Part shown: one piece after another, positions 27,638-35,522 of the stretch
Layout: each line of letters opens with the position of its first letter
Position numbering within the stretch: position 1 is the first letter of the stretch
Assembly: GCA_040756995.1 (NCBI GenBank)
Contig: JBFLYK010000009.1
Coordinates: 96,849 to 160,848, forward strand
Direction: 5' to 3'
From: BP-133 sp040756995
GTDB lineage: Bacteria; Actinomycetota; Acidimicrobiia; IMCC26256; BP-133
Length of the DNA stretch: 64,000 nt
Position numbers and translations under genes: made by a program
The notes under the pieces: model-generated
The model's database searches: none
Told to the model about the DNA's origin: nothing
What the model saw: only the letters and a program-made list of their open reading frames with translations

Positions 27638-29527
27638 TCAGGGCCGACGGACGGCGGCGGATTCGCCGACGACGGCCAGGCCGTCGGGGAGGCCGGTGAC
27701 GGAGACGTCGTCGCCGTCCACCTCGACGGTGATCCGGGTTCCATCCCCGAGCGGCAGCCGCTCGAGTCGCAGTCGGCGCATGGTGGGCAGCAACGCCGGG
27801 GCGACATGCAGGCAACCGTCCGGCACGTCCGGCTCCAAGCCGAGCAGCGTCCGGACGGCGAGGAGCGGCGCGGCGGCCGCCCAGGCCTGCGGTGCCGACG
27901 ACGTCGGGTAGTCGACCGGGACGGGGGCTTCGTCACGGTCCAGACCGCTGAAGAGCTCCGGGAGGTGCCGGTCGTAGTGCCGAGCGGCGTCCAGCAGTCC
28001 GTCGAGGAGCCGATGGGCGTCGCCGATGAACCCGTAGCGTGTCAGCCCGGCGGCGGCGATCACGGTGTCGTGGGGCCACACCGAGCCGTTGTGATAGCTG
28101 AGCGGGTCGTAGCGGGCCATCGACCGGGCCAGGGTCCGGACCCCCCATCCGGTGAAGAGGTCGCCGGAGGTGAGCCGGGCCGCCACCGCCGCCGCCTTCT
28201 CGTCGTCGGCGATGCCGCACCACAGTGCATGGCCCATGTTCGAGGTCAGCCCGTCGACCGGCCGCTTGTGGCGGTCGAGTGCCACCGCGTACCAGCCCCG
28301 GTCCTCGAGCCAGAAGTCCTCGTTGAACCGGCGACGGAACTCGTCGGCCCGGGAGAGCCACCGCTGTACCGACGCCTCGTCGCCGAACAGCGCGGCCAGG
28401 GCCGCCCGGGCCCGGAAGGCCGCGTACACATAGGCCTGGACCTCGCAGAGGGCGATGGGCGGTTCAGCCAGCCGGCCGTCGGCGAAGGAGACGCCGTCCC
28501 ACGAATCCTTCCATCCCTGGTTGTGGAGGCCGGCCTCGGTGGTGCGCTGATACTCGACGTAGCCGTCGCCGTCGCGGTCGCCCCACTGCTCGCTCCACTC
28601 GAGCGCCCGGTCCACCGCGGGCAGCAGCCGGGCGATGGCCTCATGGTCGGCGCCCCAGCGGGCCACCTCCCCGACGAGGGCGGCGAACAGCGGGGTGGCG
28701 TCGGCCGTCCCGTAGTAGATGGTGCCGGCGCCGGCGCCGGGCGCCACCAGGGAGGATCGGCCGAAGCGCACTTCGTGGAGGATCCGGCCGGGTTCCTCTT
28801 CGGTCCGGTCGTCGACCTTCTCCCCCTGAAGGTCGGCCAGGACCTCGAGTGTGTGGAGGGCCAGCGTCGGGTCGACGATCAGGGCCATCCAGCTGGCCAG
28901 GAGGGAATCGCGCCCGAACAGCGTCATGAACCAGGGTGCGCCGGCGGCGAGGACGGGATGGCCGCCGTAGCGGGGATCGAAGATCCGCAGCGCGCCGAGG
29001 TCAGCGACGCTGCAGTCGAAGGAGTGGACCAGCCGATCGTCGCCGATGAGCACGGGCGCCTGGGCCCGCCACTGTTCGGCCGTCCGGGCGGCGATCCCCT
29101 CGTCGGTGTCGAGACCCTCCTGGTCGGCAGCGACGTCATCACCGGTGCAGGGAATCACGACGACGTCGAGCGCCCAATCGCCCTTGGCGGGTACCTCAGC
29201 CGTGAAGCGGGCGGTGGTGCCGTCGAATCGGCAGGGCTGACCGAACCGCAGCCGGCAGCGGTGCTCACCGTCACCGGCACTGATCACCACCCGTTGATCG
29301 TCGGGGATTTCGACCCGCCCCCGCCCGTCGGTTTCGACCCGGTCTTCCTTGACCTCGAACAGGCCGGCAAAGTCGGCCCCGACGTGCAGGTCGAGGATGC
29401 AGCGGAGGGGCTGGCTACCGGCGTTGCGGAGCACGACCGTCTCCCGCAGGCTGGCATCGATCGTCCGGCGGCGGAAGACCAGCAGCGACCGGCCCGGGTC
29501 CTCGTCGGGATGCACCCGGCCGATCAC
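27638..29527 (-). CDS. Glycogen-debranching-type amylo-alpha-1,6-glucosidase
   Basis: This protein (629 residues from a GTG at 29527) has a beta-rich N-terminal domain and an (alpha/alpha)6 barrel. The barrel carries family blocks such as LFGRDSLLASWM, NQGWKDSWDGVSF and SYHNGSVWPHDT. Such enzymes trim alpha-1,6 branches or related glucosides. The coding frame stays open to 29785 and still matches the family there (GSGFCIS, SGSPHGLFFQDTRFLS), so the real N-terminus is probably near 29789 and the GTG at 29527 is internal. A SigB-like promoter sits just upstream of that point at 29827-29852. It converges with the acyl-CoA dehydrogenase downstream. Confidence 0.85.
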   Translation of the reverse strand: MIGRVHPDEDPGRSLLVFRRRTIDASLRETVVLRNAGSQPLRCILDLHVGADFAGLFEVKEDRVETDGRGRVEIPDDQRVVISAGDGEHRCRLRFGQPCRFDGTTARFTAEVPAKGDWALDVVVIPCTGDDVAADQEGLDTDEGIAARTAEQWRAQAPVLIGDDRLVHSFDCSVADLGALRIFDPRYGGHPVLAAGAPWFMTLFGRDSLLASWMALIVDPTLALHTLEVLADLQGEKVDDRTEEEPGRILHEVRFGRSSLVAPGAGAGTIYYGTADATPLFAALVGEVARWGADHEAIARLLPAVDRALEWSEQWGDRDGDGYVEYQRTTEAGLHNQGWKDSWDGVSFADGRLAEPPIALCEVQAYVYAAFRARAALAALFGDEASVQRWLSRADEFRRRFNEDFWLEDRGWYAVALDRHKRPVDGLTSNMGHALWCGIADDEKAAAVAARLTSGDLFTGWGVRTLARSMARYDPLSYHNGSVWPHDTVIAAAGLTRYGFIGDAHRLLDGLLDAARHYDRHLPELFSGLDRDEAPVPVDYPTSSAPQAWAAAAPLLAVRTLLGLEPDVPDGCLHVAPALLPTMRRLRLERLPLGDGTRITVEVDGDDVSVTGLPDGLAVVGESAAVRRP

Positions 29528-29826
29528 CGTGGCGGAGTGCAGGCCTTGTGGGATCGTGGCCAGGGTTTCCGGCGGGCGGCCGTCCAGGCGGAGTTCGAAC
29601 TGTGACAGGAACCGGGTGTCCTGGAAGAACAGACCGTGGGGCGAGCCGGATGTGATGTCCCCGCTCGGACCCGATATGCAGAAGCCCGAGCCGACAACCA
29701 GCGTCAGCCGCCCGGAGGTCTGACCGAGGCTGGCACTCTCACCAGCGAAGGTCAGACCCAGGTCGGAGGTCAGGCCCGCCCCCAGTCATCAGTGGTGATC
29801 GTCCTCGTATGAGCCATACCGCACCT

Positions 29827-29852
29827 GTACCCGGCCGGCCGTCGACCACAAC
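29827..29852 (-). promoter_or_regulatory. Candidate SigB/SigF-type promoter for the debranching gene
   Basis: On the minus strand GTTG (29852-29849) and GGGTAC (29832-29827) are separated by 16 bases. This resembles the GTTT-N14-18-GGGTA(T/C) consensus of SigB/SigF-family sigma factors. Transcription would start near 29820, about 30 bases before the ATG at 29789 that I propose as the original start. Confidence 0.45.
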
Positions 29853-30000
29853 GGGACATGGACTCGCGGCGGGCCTGGATGTGGCGGACTCCGGCGTCGG
29901 CCACCGACGCCAGCATCCCGGCCGTCCCGTGCAGGGGTCAGCCAATTGCGGAGCCAGGCCCGGGCCCGCGCTTGCGCTGTCAAATACGGCGGTGCGGGGA

Positions 30001-30014
30001 GATTCAGCTGAATC
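30001..30014. repeat. Perfect 14-base palindrome
   Basis: GATTCAGCTGAATC is a perfect palindrome that ends eight bases before the -35-like GTTT at 30022. The placement fits an activator site. It has no other copy that I noticed in the window. Confidence 0.5.
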
Positions 30015-30021
30015 ACGCACC

Positions 30022-30047
30022 GTTTCCGAGCCGGGGGCATCGGGTAG
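30022..30047 (+). promoter_or_regulatory. Candidate SigB/SigF-type promoter
   Basis: GTTT (30022-30025) and GGGTAG (30042-30047) are separated by 16 bases. They lie about 70 bases upstream of the ATG at 30119. This is the best -35 match, together with the one at 50303. Confidence 0.5.
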
Positions 30048-30118
30048 CGCGGCCGGGAGACGGCCCGTTGAGATCAGGGCCGCGAAGGATCGGCTGGCGA
30101 GCGGGATCGAGGTGGTCC

Positions 30119-30490
30119 ATGGCCAGGAGCTGGGACATCACCGTGCAGAGCCAGCTCAGCGAGGTGAGCGGCCAGGCCGTCCGTCGCTATCTGGAGGAAG
30201 TGGCTCCCGGCGAGCAGCCGTCGCACGCCGAAGAATTCGATGACGGCGAGCTCCTGCGGGAGGCGGTGGGGCACTGTGTCCGCGAGTTCCTGGCCGGGCT
30301 GGGAGCGGAGGGCCGGTATTCGGTGCTGATCCGGCGCAAGTACGACGAGACATGGGAAGCAGCCGGTGACATCGAAGCCGCCATCCGGGAGGAGCACCCC
30401 CCGCCGTCGTCGGCGCCGCTGTCGTCGACTGCGCTGGAGGCGCGACAGGTCGGGGAGGAGCTGGCCGAGGGCGAGAGCCACGCGTGGTGA
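30119..30490 (+). CDS. Small acidic hypothetical protein
   Basis: This 123-residue, Glu-rich soluble protein is not one I recognise. It starts MARSWDITVQSQL and has an acidic, Ser/Pro-rich tail with no signal peptide or membrane helix. The ATG at 30119 follows GAGGTGG, and a SigB-like promoter lies upstream. The radical SAM gene begins 76 bases after its stop, so the two may form one operon. It could be a stress protein or a partner or substrate of that enzyme. Confidence 0.6.
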   Translation: MARSWDITVQSQLSEVSGQAVRRYLEEVAPGEQPSHAEEFDDGELLREAVGHCVREFLAGLGAEGRYSVLIRRKYDETWEAAGDIEAAIREEHPPPSSAPLSSTALEARQVGEELAEGESHAW

Positions 30491-30566
30491 CCGGGAGGAA
30501 CTCGCGAGCAATGAGCTCGTCGGCCGTCACCGGCCCGGCGCCGGGGGCCGGCAGGGCCGCCGCGTG

Positions 30567-31568
30567 ATGATCCCGCTCGCGCCTCCACTTCCGCGGGAAC
30601 TCCAGGTGGAGGTCACCGGAGCGTGCAATCTCCGCTGCCGGATGTGCCTCGTTCGTTACCGGCCGGCCCTCGATCGGGTCTCGGGAAGCCTCGGCCTCGA
30701 AGACTTCCTGCATCTCGTCGACTGCAACCCCAACCTGGAGCGAGTGACGTTGCAGGGACTGGGAGAGCCGCTCCTCGCTCCACACCTGTTCGAGATGATC
30801 GAGTACGCCTCGGCTCGAGGGATCGATGTCGGCTTCAACACCAACGCGACGTTGCTCACCCGGCAGAAGGCGGAACGCCTCGTCCGTTCAGGTCTGAGCT
30901 GGCTCCACATCTCGCTCGACGGAGCCACGGCCGGCACCTATGAAGCCATCCGCGACGGGGCCCGGTTCGACAGGGTCGTCGGCAACGTGGCCGGGCTGGT
31001 GGAGGTGAAGCGGGCGCTCGGCGCCGACCGGCCAACGCTGCAGATCGTCTTCGTGGCCATGCAGAGCAACATCGCTGAGTTGCCTGCTCTCGTACGCCTG
31101 GCCCGCAGCTTGGATGTACCCGACGTGTGGGTCCAGAACCTGTCCCACAGCTTCTCTGATACCGATCCGGCCGGGCAGTACGGCGGCATCCGATCCTTCA
31201 CCGCCGCTCAGGCCCTGTGGGCCGCAGACGAGGCCGTGCATGCCCCGTTTGCGGAGGCCCGCCGGCAGGCCGAGGAGCTCGACGTCACCCTCCGGCTACC
31301 CCGTCTGGCCGAGCCACAGCGCTCGAGGCAACCCGGGGAGCCGGGTTGTGATTGGCCCTGGCGCTCGGCCTATGTGACGCATGACCGCAAACTGCAGCCG
31401 TGCTGCATGGTGATGGGATCCGACCGGGCCACGCTCGCAGACCTGTCGACCGAGACGTTCGCCGAGGCCTGGCACAGCGGACCATACCGCGACTTTCGGG
31501 CCGCGCTGCTCACGGCAGAGCCTCCCCCGGTCTGCCGGGGATGCTCCATGTACCGCCACACGTTCTGA
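30567..31568 (+). CDS. Radical SAM/SPASM domain protein
   Basis: This 333-residue protein has the radical SAM cluster motif CNLRCRMC (C20, C24, C27), which binds the 4Fe-4S cluster that cleaves S-adenosylmethionine. Its C-terminal SPASM-like region holds further cysteines (GCDWPW, QPCCMV, CRGC). Such enzymes modify peptides, proteins or small molecules. I chose the ATG at 30567; a GTG one codon earlier is possible. No obvious modified-peptide precursor is adjacent, apart from the acidic protein at 30119, so the target is unknown. Confidence 0.88.
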   Translation: MIPLAPPLPRELQVEVTGACNLRCRMCLVRYRPALDRVSGSLGLEDFLHLVDCNPNLERVTLQGLGEPLLAPHLFEMIEYASARGIDVGFNTNATLLTRQKAERLVRSGLSWLHISLDGATAGTYEAIRDGARFDRVVGNVAGLVEVKRALGADRPTLQIVFVAMQSNIAELPALVRLARSLDVPDVWVQNLSHSFSDTDPAGQYGGIRSFTAAQALWAADEAVHAPFAEARRQAEELDVTLRLPRLAEPQRSRQPGEPGCDWPWRSAYVTHDRKLQPCCMVMGSDRATLADLSTETFAEAWHSGPYRDFRAALLTAEPPPVCRGCSMYRHTF

Positions 31569-31673
31569 AGGCTCCACCCCGAAACGGAATGCCCAGCCGG
31601 CAGCTTGGCGAGGACGCAGGAGATCGACCCGATCGCCATCAGCAGCCCCGTCACGGCACCCAGCGTCGGCGAG

Positions 31674-31699
31674 GTTGCTCGTCTGGTCGGCGAGGGTAG
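31674..31699 (+). promoter_or_regulatory. Candidate SigB/SigF-type promoter for the BrkB-Holin-X group
   Basis: GTTG (31674-31677) and GGGTAG (31694-31699) are separated by 16 bases. Transcription would start about 25 bases before the GTG at 31731, which independently has an excellent ribosome binding site. Confidence 0.45.
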
Positions 31700-31730
31700 G
31701 CACGCGTCAAGAACGGTCGAGGAGGACGCG

Positions 31731-32990
31731 GTGGGAAACGGAGCGAAGACCGGGATCGAAAAGGCCGTTGTCGGGGCGGTCGCCGCAGTCGCCGTGGTCA
31801 AGGGGGTGAAGGGCGCCAAGCATCGGCAGGATGGTGGCGCCGCAGCGGATGAACACCCCCGGGACGCAGAGAGCAACCGGTCGAAGCACTCGAAGTCCGG
31901 CCAGGAAGAGAGCCGAGAAGAATCGCGCCCCCACGGCCGAAACGACCAGTCTGACGGTAGTGGGAGCAGCGGTGGCGTGAAGCCGCTGGTGCGGAAGGTG
32001 AATGACTACCAGCGCAGTCACGCCTGGCTCGGGTTCCCGATGGGTGTGATGAAGAAGTTCGGCGAGGACCAGGCGGGCAACCTTGCCGCGCTCATCTCGT
32101 ACTACACCTTCTTCTCCCTGTTCCCGCTGCTTCTGGCGCTCGTCACGATCCTGGGGTTCGTCTTGGGAGGCGATCCGGAAATCCAGCGAAAGATCGTCGA
32201 TTCGGCGCTGGTGCAGTTTCCCGTGATCGGGGATCAGATCAGGGACAACATCGGCAGCCTCGACGGCAACTGGATCGTCCTGCTGATCGGTCTTGGCGGT
32301 GCCGTGTGGGCCGGGATGGGGGCGGTCGACGCCGCCCAGAACGCCATGAACTCCATCTGGGACGTTCCCATCCGGGACAAGCCCAAGTTCCTGAAGCGGC
32401 GGCTGCGGTCACTGCTCATGCTGGTGGTTATCGGCGGCGGCCTCTTCTTGACGGCGGGCGCCTCCACGGTGGCGAGCTCGGCCGACTCCATCGGTCCGGC
32501 CGGCCGCCTCCTGGCACCGCTGCTTTCGATGGTGGTGAACATCGGCGTGTTCCTCGTCGCCTTCCGAGTCCTGACCGAGCGAGACCTGCGCTGGTCTGAG
32601 CTCCTGCCTGGCGCCGTTATCGCCGGCGTCACGGCGGCACTACTCCAGGTGGCCGGAGGCGCCATCATCGACAGCAAGCTCAAGGGTGCGTCGCAGACCT
32701 ACGGGACCTTCGCGGTGGTGATCGGGCTGCTGTCCTGGCTCTACCTGCAGGCGCAGCTGACACTGTTCGCCGGCGAGGTGAACGTGGTGCGTTCCCGTCG
32801 CCTGTGGCCGAGGAGCCTCGACCCCGACGACCTGACCGACGGCGACCGGCGGGCCCTCGCTCAGCACGCTGAGGTGGAGGAGCGCGTCCCCGACCAGGAC
32901 GTCCGCACCGCCCTTCCTGATGAGCAGGGGGAGCGGGGCGGCAACGAACCCGCCGGCCGCGATGAACAGGAACTCGTCGACGTGAGGTGA
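31731..32990 (+). CDS. YihY/virulence factor BrkB family membrane protein
   Basis: This 419-residue inner-membrane protein of the YihY/BrkB family (once miscalled RNase BN) has about six helices. The typical LAALISYYTFFSLFPLLLAL and YGTFAVVIGLLSWLYLQAQ blocks are present. It carries an unusual hydrophilic N-terminal region of about 85 residues, rich in Lys, Ser and Glu after a short Val/Ala segment. The GTG at 31731 has GAGGAGGA upstream; an open frame back to 31605 lacks such a site. The exact role is unknown; family members are proposed to act in envelope transport. It leads a group with Holin-X and DUF3618 proteins. Confidence 0.85.
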   Translation: MGNGAKTGIEKAVVGAVAAVAVVKGVKGAKHRQDGGAAADEHPRDAESNRSKHSKSGQEESREESRPHGRNDQSDGSGSSGGVKPLVRKVNDYQRSHAWLGFPMGVMKKFGEDQAGNLAALISYYTFFSLFPLLLALVTILGFVLGGDPEIQRKIVDSALVQFPVIGDQIRDNIGSLDGNWIVLLIGLGGAVWAGMGAVDAAQNAMNSIWDVPIRDKPKFLKRRLRSLLMLVVIGGGLFLTAGASTVASSADSIGPAGRLLAPLLSMVVNIGVFLVAFRVLTERDLRWSELLPGAVIAGVTAALLQVAGGAIIDSKLKGASQTYGTFAVVIGLLSWLYLQAQLTLFAGEVNVVRSRRLWPRSLDPDDLTDGDRRALAQHAEVEERVPDQDVRTALPDEQGERGGNEPAGRDEQELVDVR

Positions 32991-32996
32991 TGAACC

Positions 32997-33197
32997 ATGG
33001 CCAGCCGTCTCGCCGCTCGCACCCAAGACGCCGAAAGCGGCGTCGCCTTCGTCCTCTGCCAGGGATGCGGCGAGTTCACTCCCTTCGATCCTCATAACCT
33101 GCGCGGCACCCTCGGTGAGGCCATCCCCCTGTGCGCCTGCTGCCGGGGCCAGTCAGCGGTTCGGAGTCACCGGCGGAATAGGCAACGTCTGATCTGA
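32997..33197 (+). CDS. Small zinc-ribbon-like protein
   Basis: This 66-residue protein has two cysteine groups, LCQGC and LCACC, spaced like a small zinc ribbon, and a basic tail. The ATG at 32997 follows GAGGTGA and lies six bases after the BrkB stop. The function is unknown; its position suggests it belongs to the same stress-envelope operon. It could still be a chance frame. Confidence 0.5.
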   Translation: MASRLAARTQDAESGVAFVLCQGCGEFTPFDPHNLRGTLGEAIPLCACCRGQSAVRSHRRNRQRLI

Positions 33198-33214
33198 AGA
33201 TTCAGGAGGTCGCT

Positions 33215-33616
33215 ATGGCGGACGTCGATGTCACCGACGCCTCAATCGGAGAGCTGGTCCAGCGACTGTCGCAGCAGACGGCGGCGCTCGTCCGCGAGGA
33301 AATGCATCTGGCCCAGGCGGAGCTGAAGGAGAAGGGGAAGCGTGCCGGGATCGGGGCCGGCCTGTTCGGGACGGCCGGCGTGGTTGCGCTAGCAGCCCTC
33401 GGCGCGCTTGTCGCCGCCCTCATCCTGGCCCTCGGGGAGTTGGTGGCCATGTGGATCTCCGCCTTCATCGTGACGGCGGCCCTGGCGTTCATCGCCGGCG
33501 TGATGGCGCTGATGGGCAAGAAGCAGGTGGCCGAAGCGACGCCTCCCAAGCCGGAGGCTGCGATCGAGAGCGTGCAGGCCGACGTGGCTGAGATTAAGGA
33601 GAGGACACGGCGATGA
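33215..33616 (+). CDS. Holin-X/phage holin family-like membrane protein
   Basis: This 133-residue protein has an amphipathic N-terminal helix (ELVQRLSQQTAALVREEM), two membrane helices and a charged tail. It matches the actinobacterial Holin-X family layout. Despite the name, these are usually housekeeping envelope proteins, not phage lysis proteins. CAGGAGGT precedes the ATG. It overlaps the DUF3618 gene by four bases, a pairing common in actinobacteria. Confidence 0.85.
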   Translation: MADVDVTDASIGELVQRLSQQTAALVREEMHLAQAELKEKGKRAGIGAGLFGTAGVVALAALGALVAALILALGELVAMWISAFIVTAALAFIAGVMALMGKKQVAEATPPKPEAAIESVQADVAEIKERTRR

Positions 33617-34017
33617 CCGCCGGGGACGAGCACGACGCTCCGGTGACCGACGACGATCCCAAAGTCGAGCAGTCGGACAATCCCGAGGAGATCCGTGCGC
33701 AGATCGAGGAAACGCGCCAGGAGCTCGGCGAGACGGTAGAGGCTCTGGCCGCCAAGGTGGACGTCAAGGCCCAAGTGAAGGACAAGGTCAAGGCCACCAA
33801 AGAGACCGTCAAAGACAAGGCTGATGTGGCCAAGACCAAAGCCTCCGAGCTAGCCAGCACAACGGCGGGAGCGGTGCCCGAGCCCGCCCGGCAAGCGATC
33901 GACAAGGCCCAGCAGCGAGCCCGTCGCCGGCCGGCGCCGTTCATCGGTGCCGCGGTCGCCATGCTGGCCGCCCTCATCGCCCGACGTCGGTTCAAGCGCA
34001 GAAGGGCGAAGCATTGA
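33613..34017 (+). CDS. DUF3618 domain protein
   Basis: This 134-residue protein has the DUF3618 core NPEEIRAQIEETRQELGETVEALAAKVDVKAQ. A Lys-rich amphipathic repeat follows, then a single C-terminal membrane helix with a RRRFKRRR tail. It is translationally coupled to the Holin-X gene before it and to the DUF4235 remnant after it. The biochemical role is not known; a membrane-organising or stress role is usually assumed. Confidence 0.88.
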   Translation: MTAGDEHDAPVTDDDPKVEQSDNPEEIRAQIEETRQELGETVEALAAKVDVKAQVKDKVKATKETVKDKADVAKTKASELASTTAGAVPEPARQAIDKAQQRARRRPAPFIGAAVAMLAALIARRRFKRRRAKH

Positions 34018-34271
34018 AACTGTTGTACCGAGCCTTCGGTCTGCTCTTCAGCGTCCTCGGCGGCGTCGCCGCCGGCGCCATGTGTTCGTCCAGGCAGCCG
34101 TCATCTGGTCGAGTTCGATTCGAAGCGGCATCCCTCATGACGCCAGAGCACCGGCCGGTCCTTCAGAGACAAAGGGCAGGCCCGCCAGAGATGGCGGGCC
34201 TGCCCTCATCGATGATGTCCGGATCAGCCGATCCGGCGGACGTTGGCCGCGTTCGGGCCCTTCGGGCCTGA
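34014..34271 (+). pseudogene. Decayed DUF4235 membrane protein gene
   Basis: The first 22 residues (MKLLYRAFGLLFSVLGGVAA and so on) match the first helix of DUF4235 proteins, which usually follow DUF3618. The frame then departs from the family and reads through a strong transcription terminator to 34271. A neighbouring frame encodes FVQAAVIW, reminiscent of the second helix. This suggests an internal deletion with a frameshift. A functional short protein is unlikely. Confidence 0.55.
34174..34205. terminator. Strong hairpin terminator between convergent genes
   Basis: A perfect 14-base inverted repeat (GGGCAGGCCCGCCA and its complement) closes a GAGA tetraloop. Read leftward it is followed by TTTGTCTCT, so it best fits termination of the cold-shock gene. 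It may also stop the rightward operon. Confidence 0.8.
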
Positions 34272-34427
34272 TGTGACCTCGAATTCGACCTTGTCGTTCT
34301 CGTCGAGGTTGCGGTACCCCGCGCCTTCGATGGCGCTGAAGTGGACGAAGACGTCCGGGCCGCCCTCCTGCGAGATGAATCCGAACCCCTTGTCGGGGTT
34401 GAACCATTTCACGGTGCCGATAGTCAT
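34224..34427 (-). CDS. cspA: Cold-shock protein (CspA family)
   Basis: This 67-residue single cold-shock domain has both nucleic-acid-binding motifs, KGFGFIS (RNP1) and VFVHFSAI (RNP2). It binds single-stranded RNA or DNA and melts mRNA structure. The ATG at 34427 has GGAGGGA nine bases upstream; an in-frame ATG at 34433 is too close to it. Its transcript ends at the hairpin at 34174-34205. The long leader upstream is usual for cold-shock mRNAs. Confidence 0.95.
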   Translation of the reverse strand: MTIGTVKWFNPDKGFGFISQEGGPDVFVHFSAIEGAGYRNLDENDKVEFEVTSGPKGPNAANVRRIG

Positions 34428-34759
34428 GAGCATTCCCTCCTCTCTGGGGCCGAGCCGGCGTCGCGGCGCTCGGTGGCCTTCCGGCTCGATGCCGGGCAAA
34501 AGGGAACTGCTCGAAGCCGTACGACGATGCTGCACCCTTCGAGATGTACAACACTGAACGGTGCCGGTTATTCCATCGGTCTCCGGGTCGGATGGGTGAC
34601 CGGCGGTCGACCGCGAAGCCGCCGATGCGGTCCCGGTCAGGCCCGGCCCGGTAGCGGTCGTCTTCCGCAGCGCGGCCAACTCAGCGTCAGTTCGCCGACC
34701 CGGATGGAGCGGGGCAGCCGTCGGGGTCGCAGGCGGCCTGGTCAGCGGCAGAGAACGTT
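34428..34759. other. Non-coding stretch upstream of the cold-shock gene
   Basis: No frame here shows family similarity. It probably holds the promoter and long 5' leader of the leftward cold-shock gene. I cannot point to a confident promoter. Confidence 0.5.
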
Positions 34760-34948
34760 CTACCCGATCCCGTTGAAGGCGAGTGGCAGAACCCTCTCGA
34801 GTTCGGCCAGCGTCAGCGGCGGGCTGTTGAACCACTGGACCGTCTCCCATTCGGGAGCCGGCGTGGCAGCATCACGGAACACGGCGCCTCCTTCGATCCA
34901 GCGGGCGGAGACGAGCTTGTCAGAGGCGCGCTCGCCGGTTGCCCCCAT
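34760..34948 (-). pseudogene. Truncated redoxin/peroxiredoxin-like N-terminal remnant
   Basis: This 62-residue frame reads WETVQWFNSPPLTLAELE, which resembles the strand just before the LRGKVVLLxFW core of thioredoxin-like and peroxiredoxin proteins. The core, with its catalytic cysteines, is missing and a stop follows ten residues later. It lies back to back with a MarR regulator, as redox genes often do. It is likely a decayed gene, but the match is short. Confidence 0.4.
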
Positions 34949-35005
34949 TCAAGGGCCGCCAAGATCGTGGACGTGTCAACTGTTTTGCTGTACGGTCGCC
35001 GGCCG

Positions 35006-35473
35006 ATGGGGACTGACGACGTGCAGTGGCTCGATGACCAGGAGCAACGGGCCTGGCGCGGGCTGCTCACCATGCAGGCCCGGCTCGCCGCCCGGCTCAA
35101 CCACGAGCTGCAGCGGACCTCGGGGCTGTCGCTGTCCGACTACGACGTCCTCGTCCACCTCACCGACGTCCCGGACAGGCGTCGCCGGTACAACGACCTC
35201 GGCGCCTCCCTCGACTGGGACAAGAGCCGGCTCTCCAAACAGGTTTCCCGCATGGCCGCCCGGGGGCTGGTGGAGAAGGAAGGGTGCGAAGAGGACCGCC
35301 GAGGTGCCTACGTCGTGCTGACCCCGGTCGGCCGCCGGGCCATCGAGGCGGCGGCGCCGGCCCACGTCGAGCTCGTGCGACGGCTCGTCTTCGACGGCCT
35401 CACCCCCCGGCAGGTGTCGACCCTCGCCGCCATCGCCGAATCGGTCCTCAAGCGCCTCGGTGCGGTGGAGTAG
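35006..35473 (+). CDS. MarR-family transcriptional regulator
   Basis: This 155-residue winged-helix regulator has LSLSDYDVLVHLTD, the recognition helix region DWDKSRLSKQVSRMAARGLVEKE and the wing CEEDRRGAYVVLTPVG. MarR proteins usually repress adjacent genes and respond to phenolics or oxidants. I preferred the ATG at 35006; a GTG at 34967 is possible but lies in sequence more like a promoter. The divergent neighbour is a truncated redoxin-like fragment, so its local target may be gone. Confidence 0.88.
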   Translation: MGTDDVQWLDDQEQRAWRGLLTMQARLAARLNHELQRTSGLSLSDYDVLVHLTDVPDRRRRYNDLGASLDWDKSRLSKQVSRMAARGLVEKEGCEEDRRGAYVVLTPVGRRAIEAAAPAHVELVRRLVFDGLTPRQVSTLAAIAESVLKRLGAVE

Positions 35474-35522
35474 ACGGAAAAGGCGCATCGGTAAGCGGGC
35501 CGTTCCCGCGCTCCCCCGCCCC

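Larger units (their letters stand above)
29790..30118. other. Intergenic region with two divergent stress-type promoters
   Basis: This gap of about 330 bases separates the leftward debranching gene from the rightward gene at 30119. No reading frame in it shows family similarity or a good ribosome binding site. It holds a leftward GTTG-N16-GGGTAC element, a rightward GTTT-N16-GGGTAG element and a perfect 14-base palindrome at 30001-30014. Confidence 0.6.

Noticed and set aside
33215..34017. Prophage or lysis cassette
   Set aside because: Holin-X and DUF3618 proteins are ordinary actinobacterial envelope proteins. No endolysin, integrase or structural gene is nearby.
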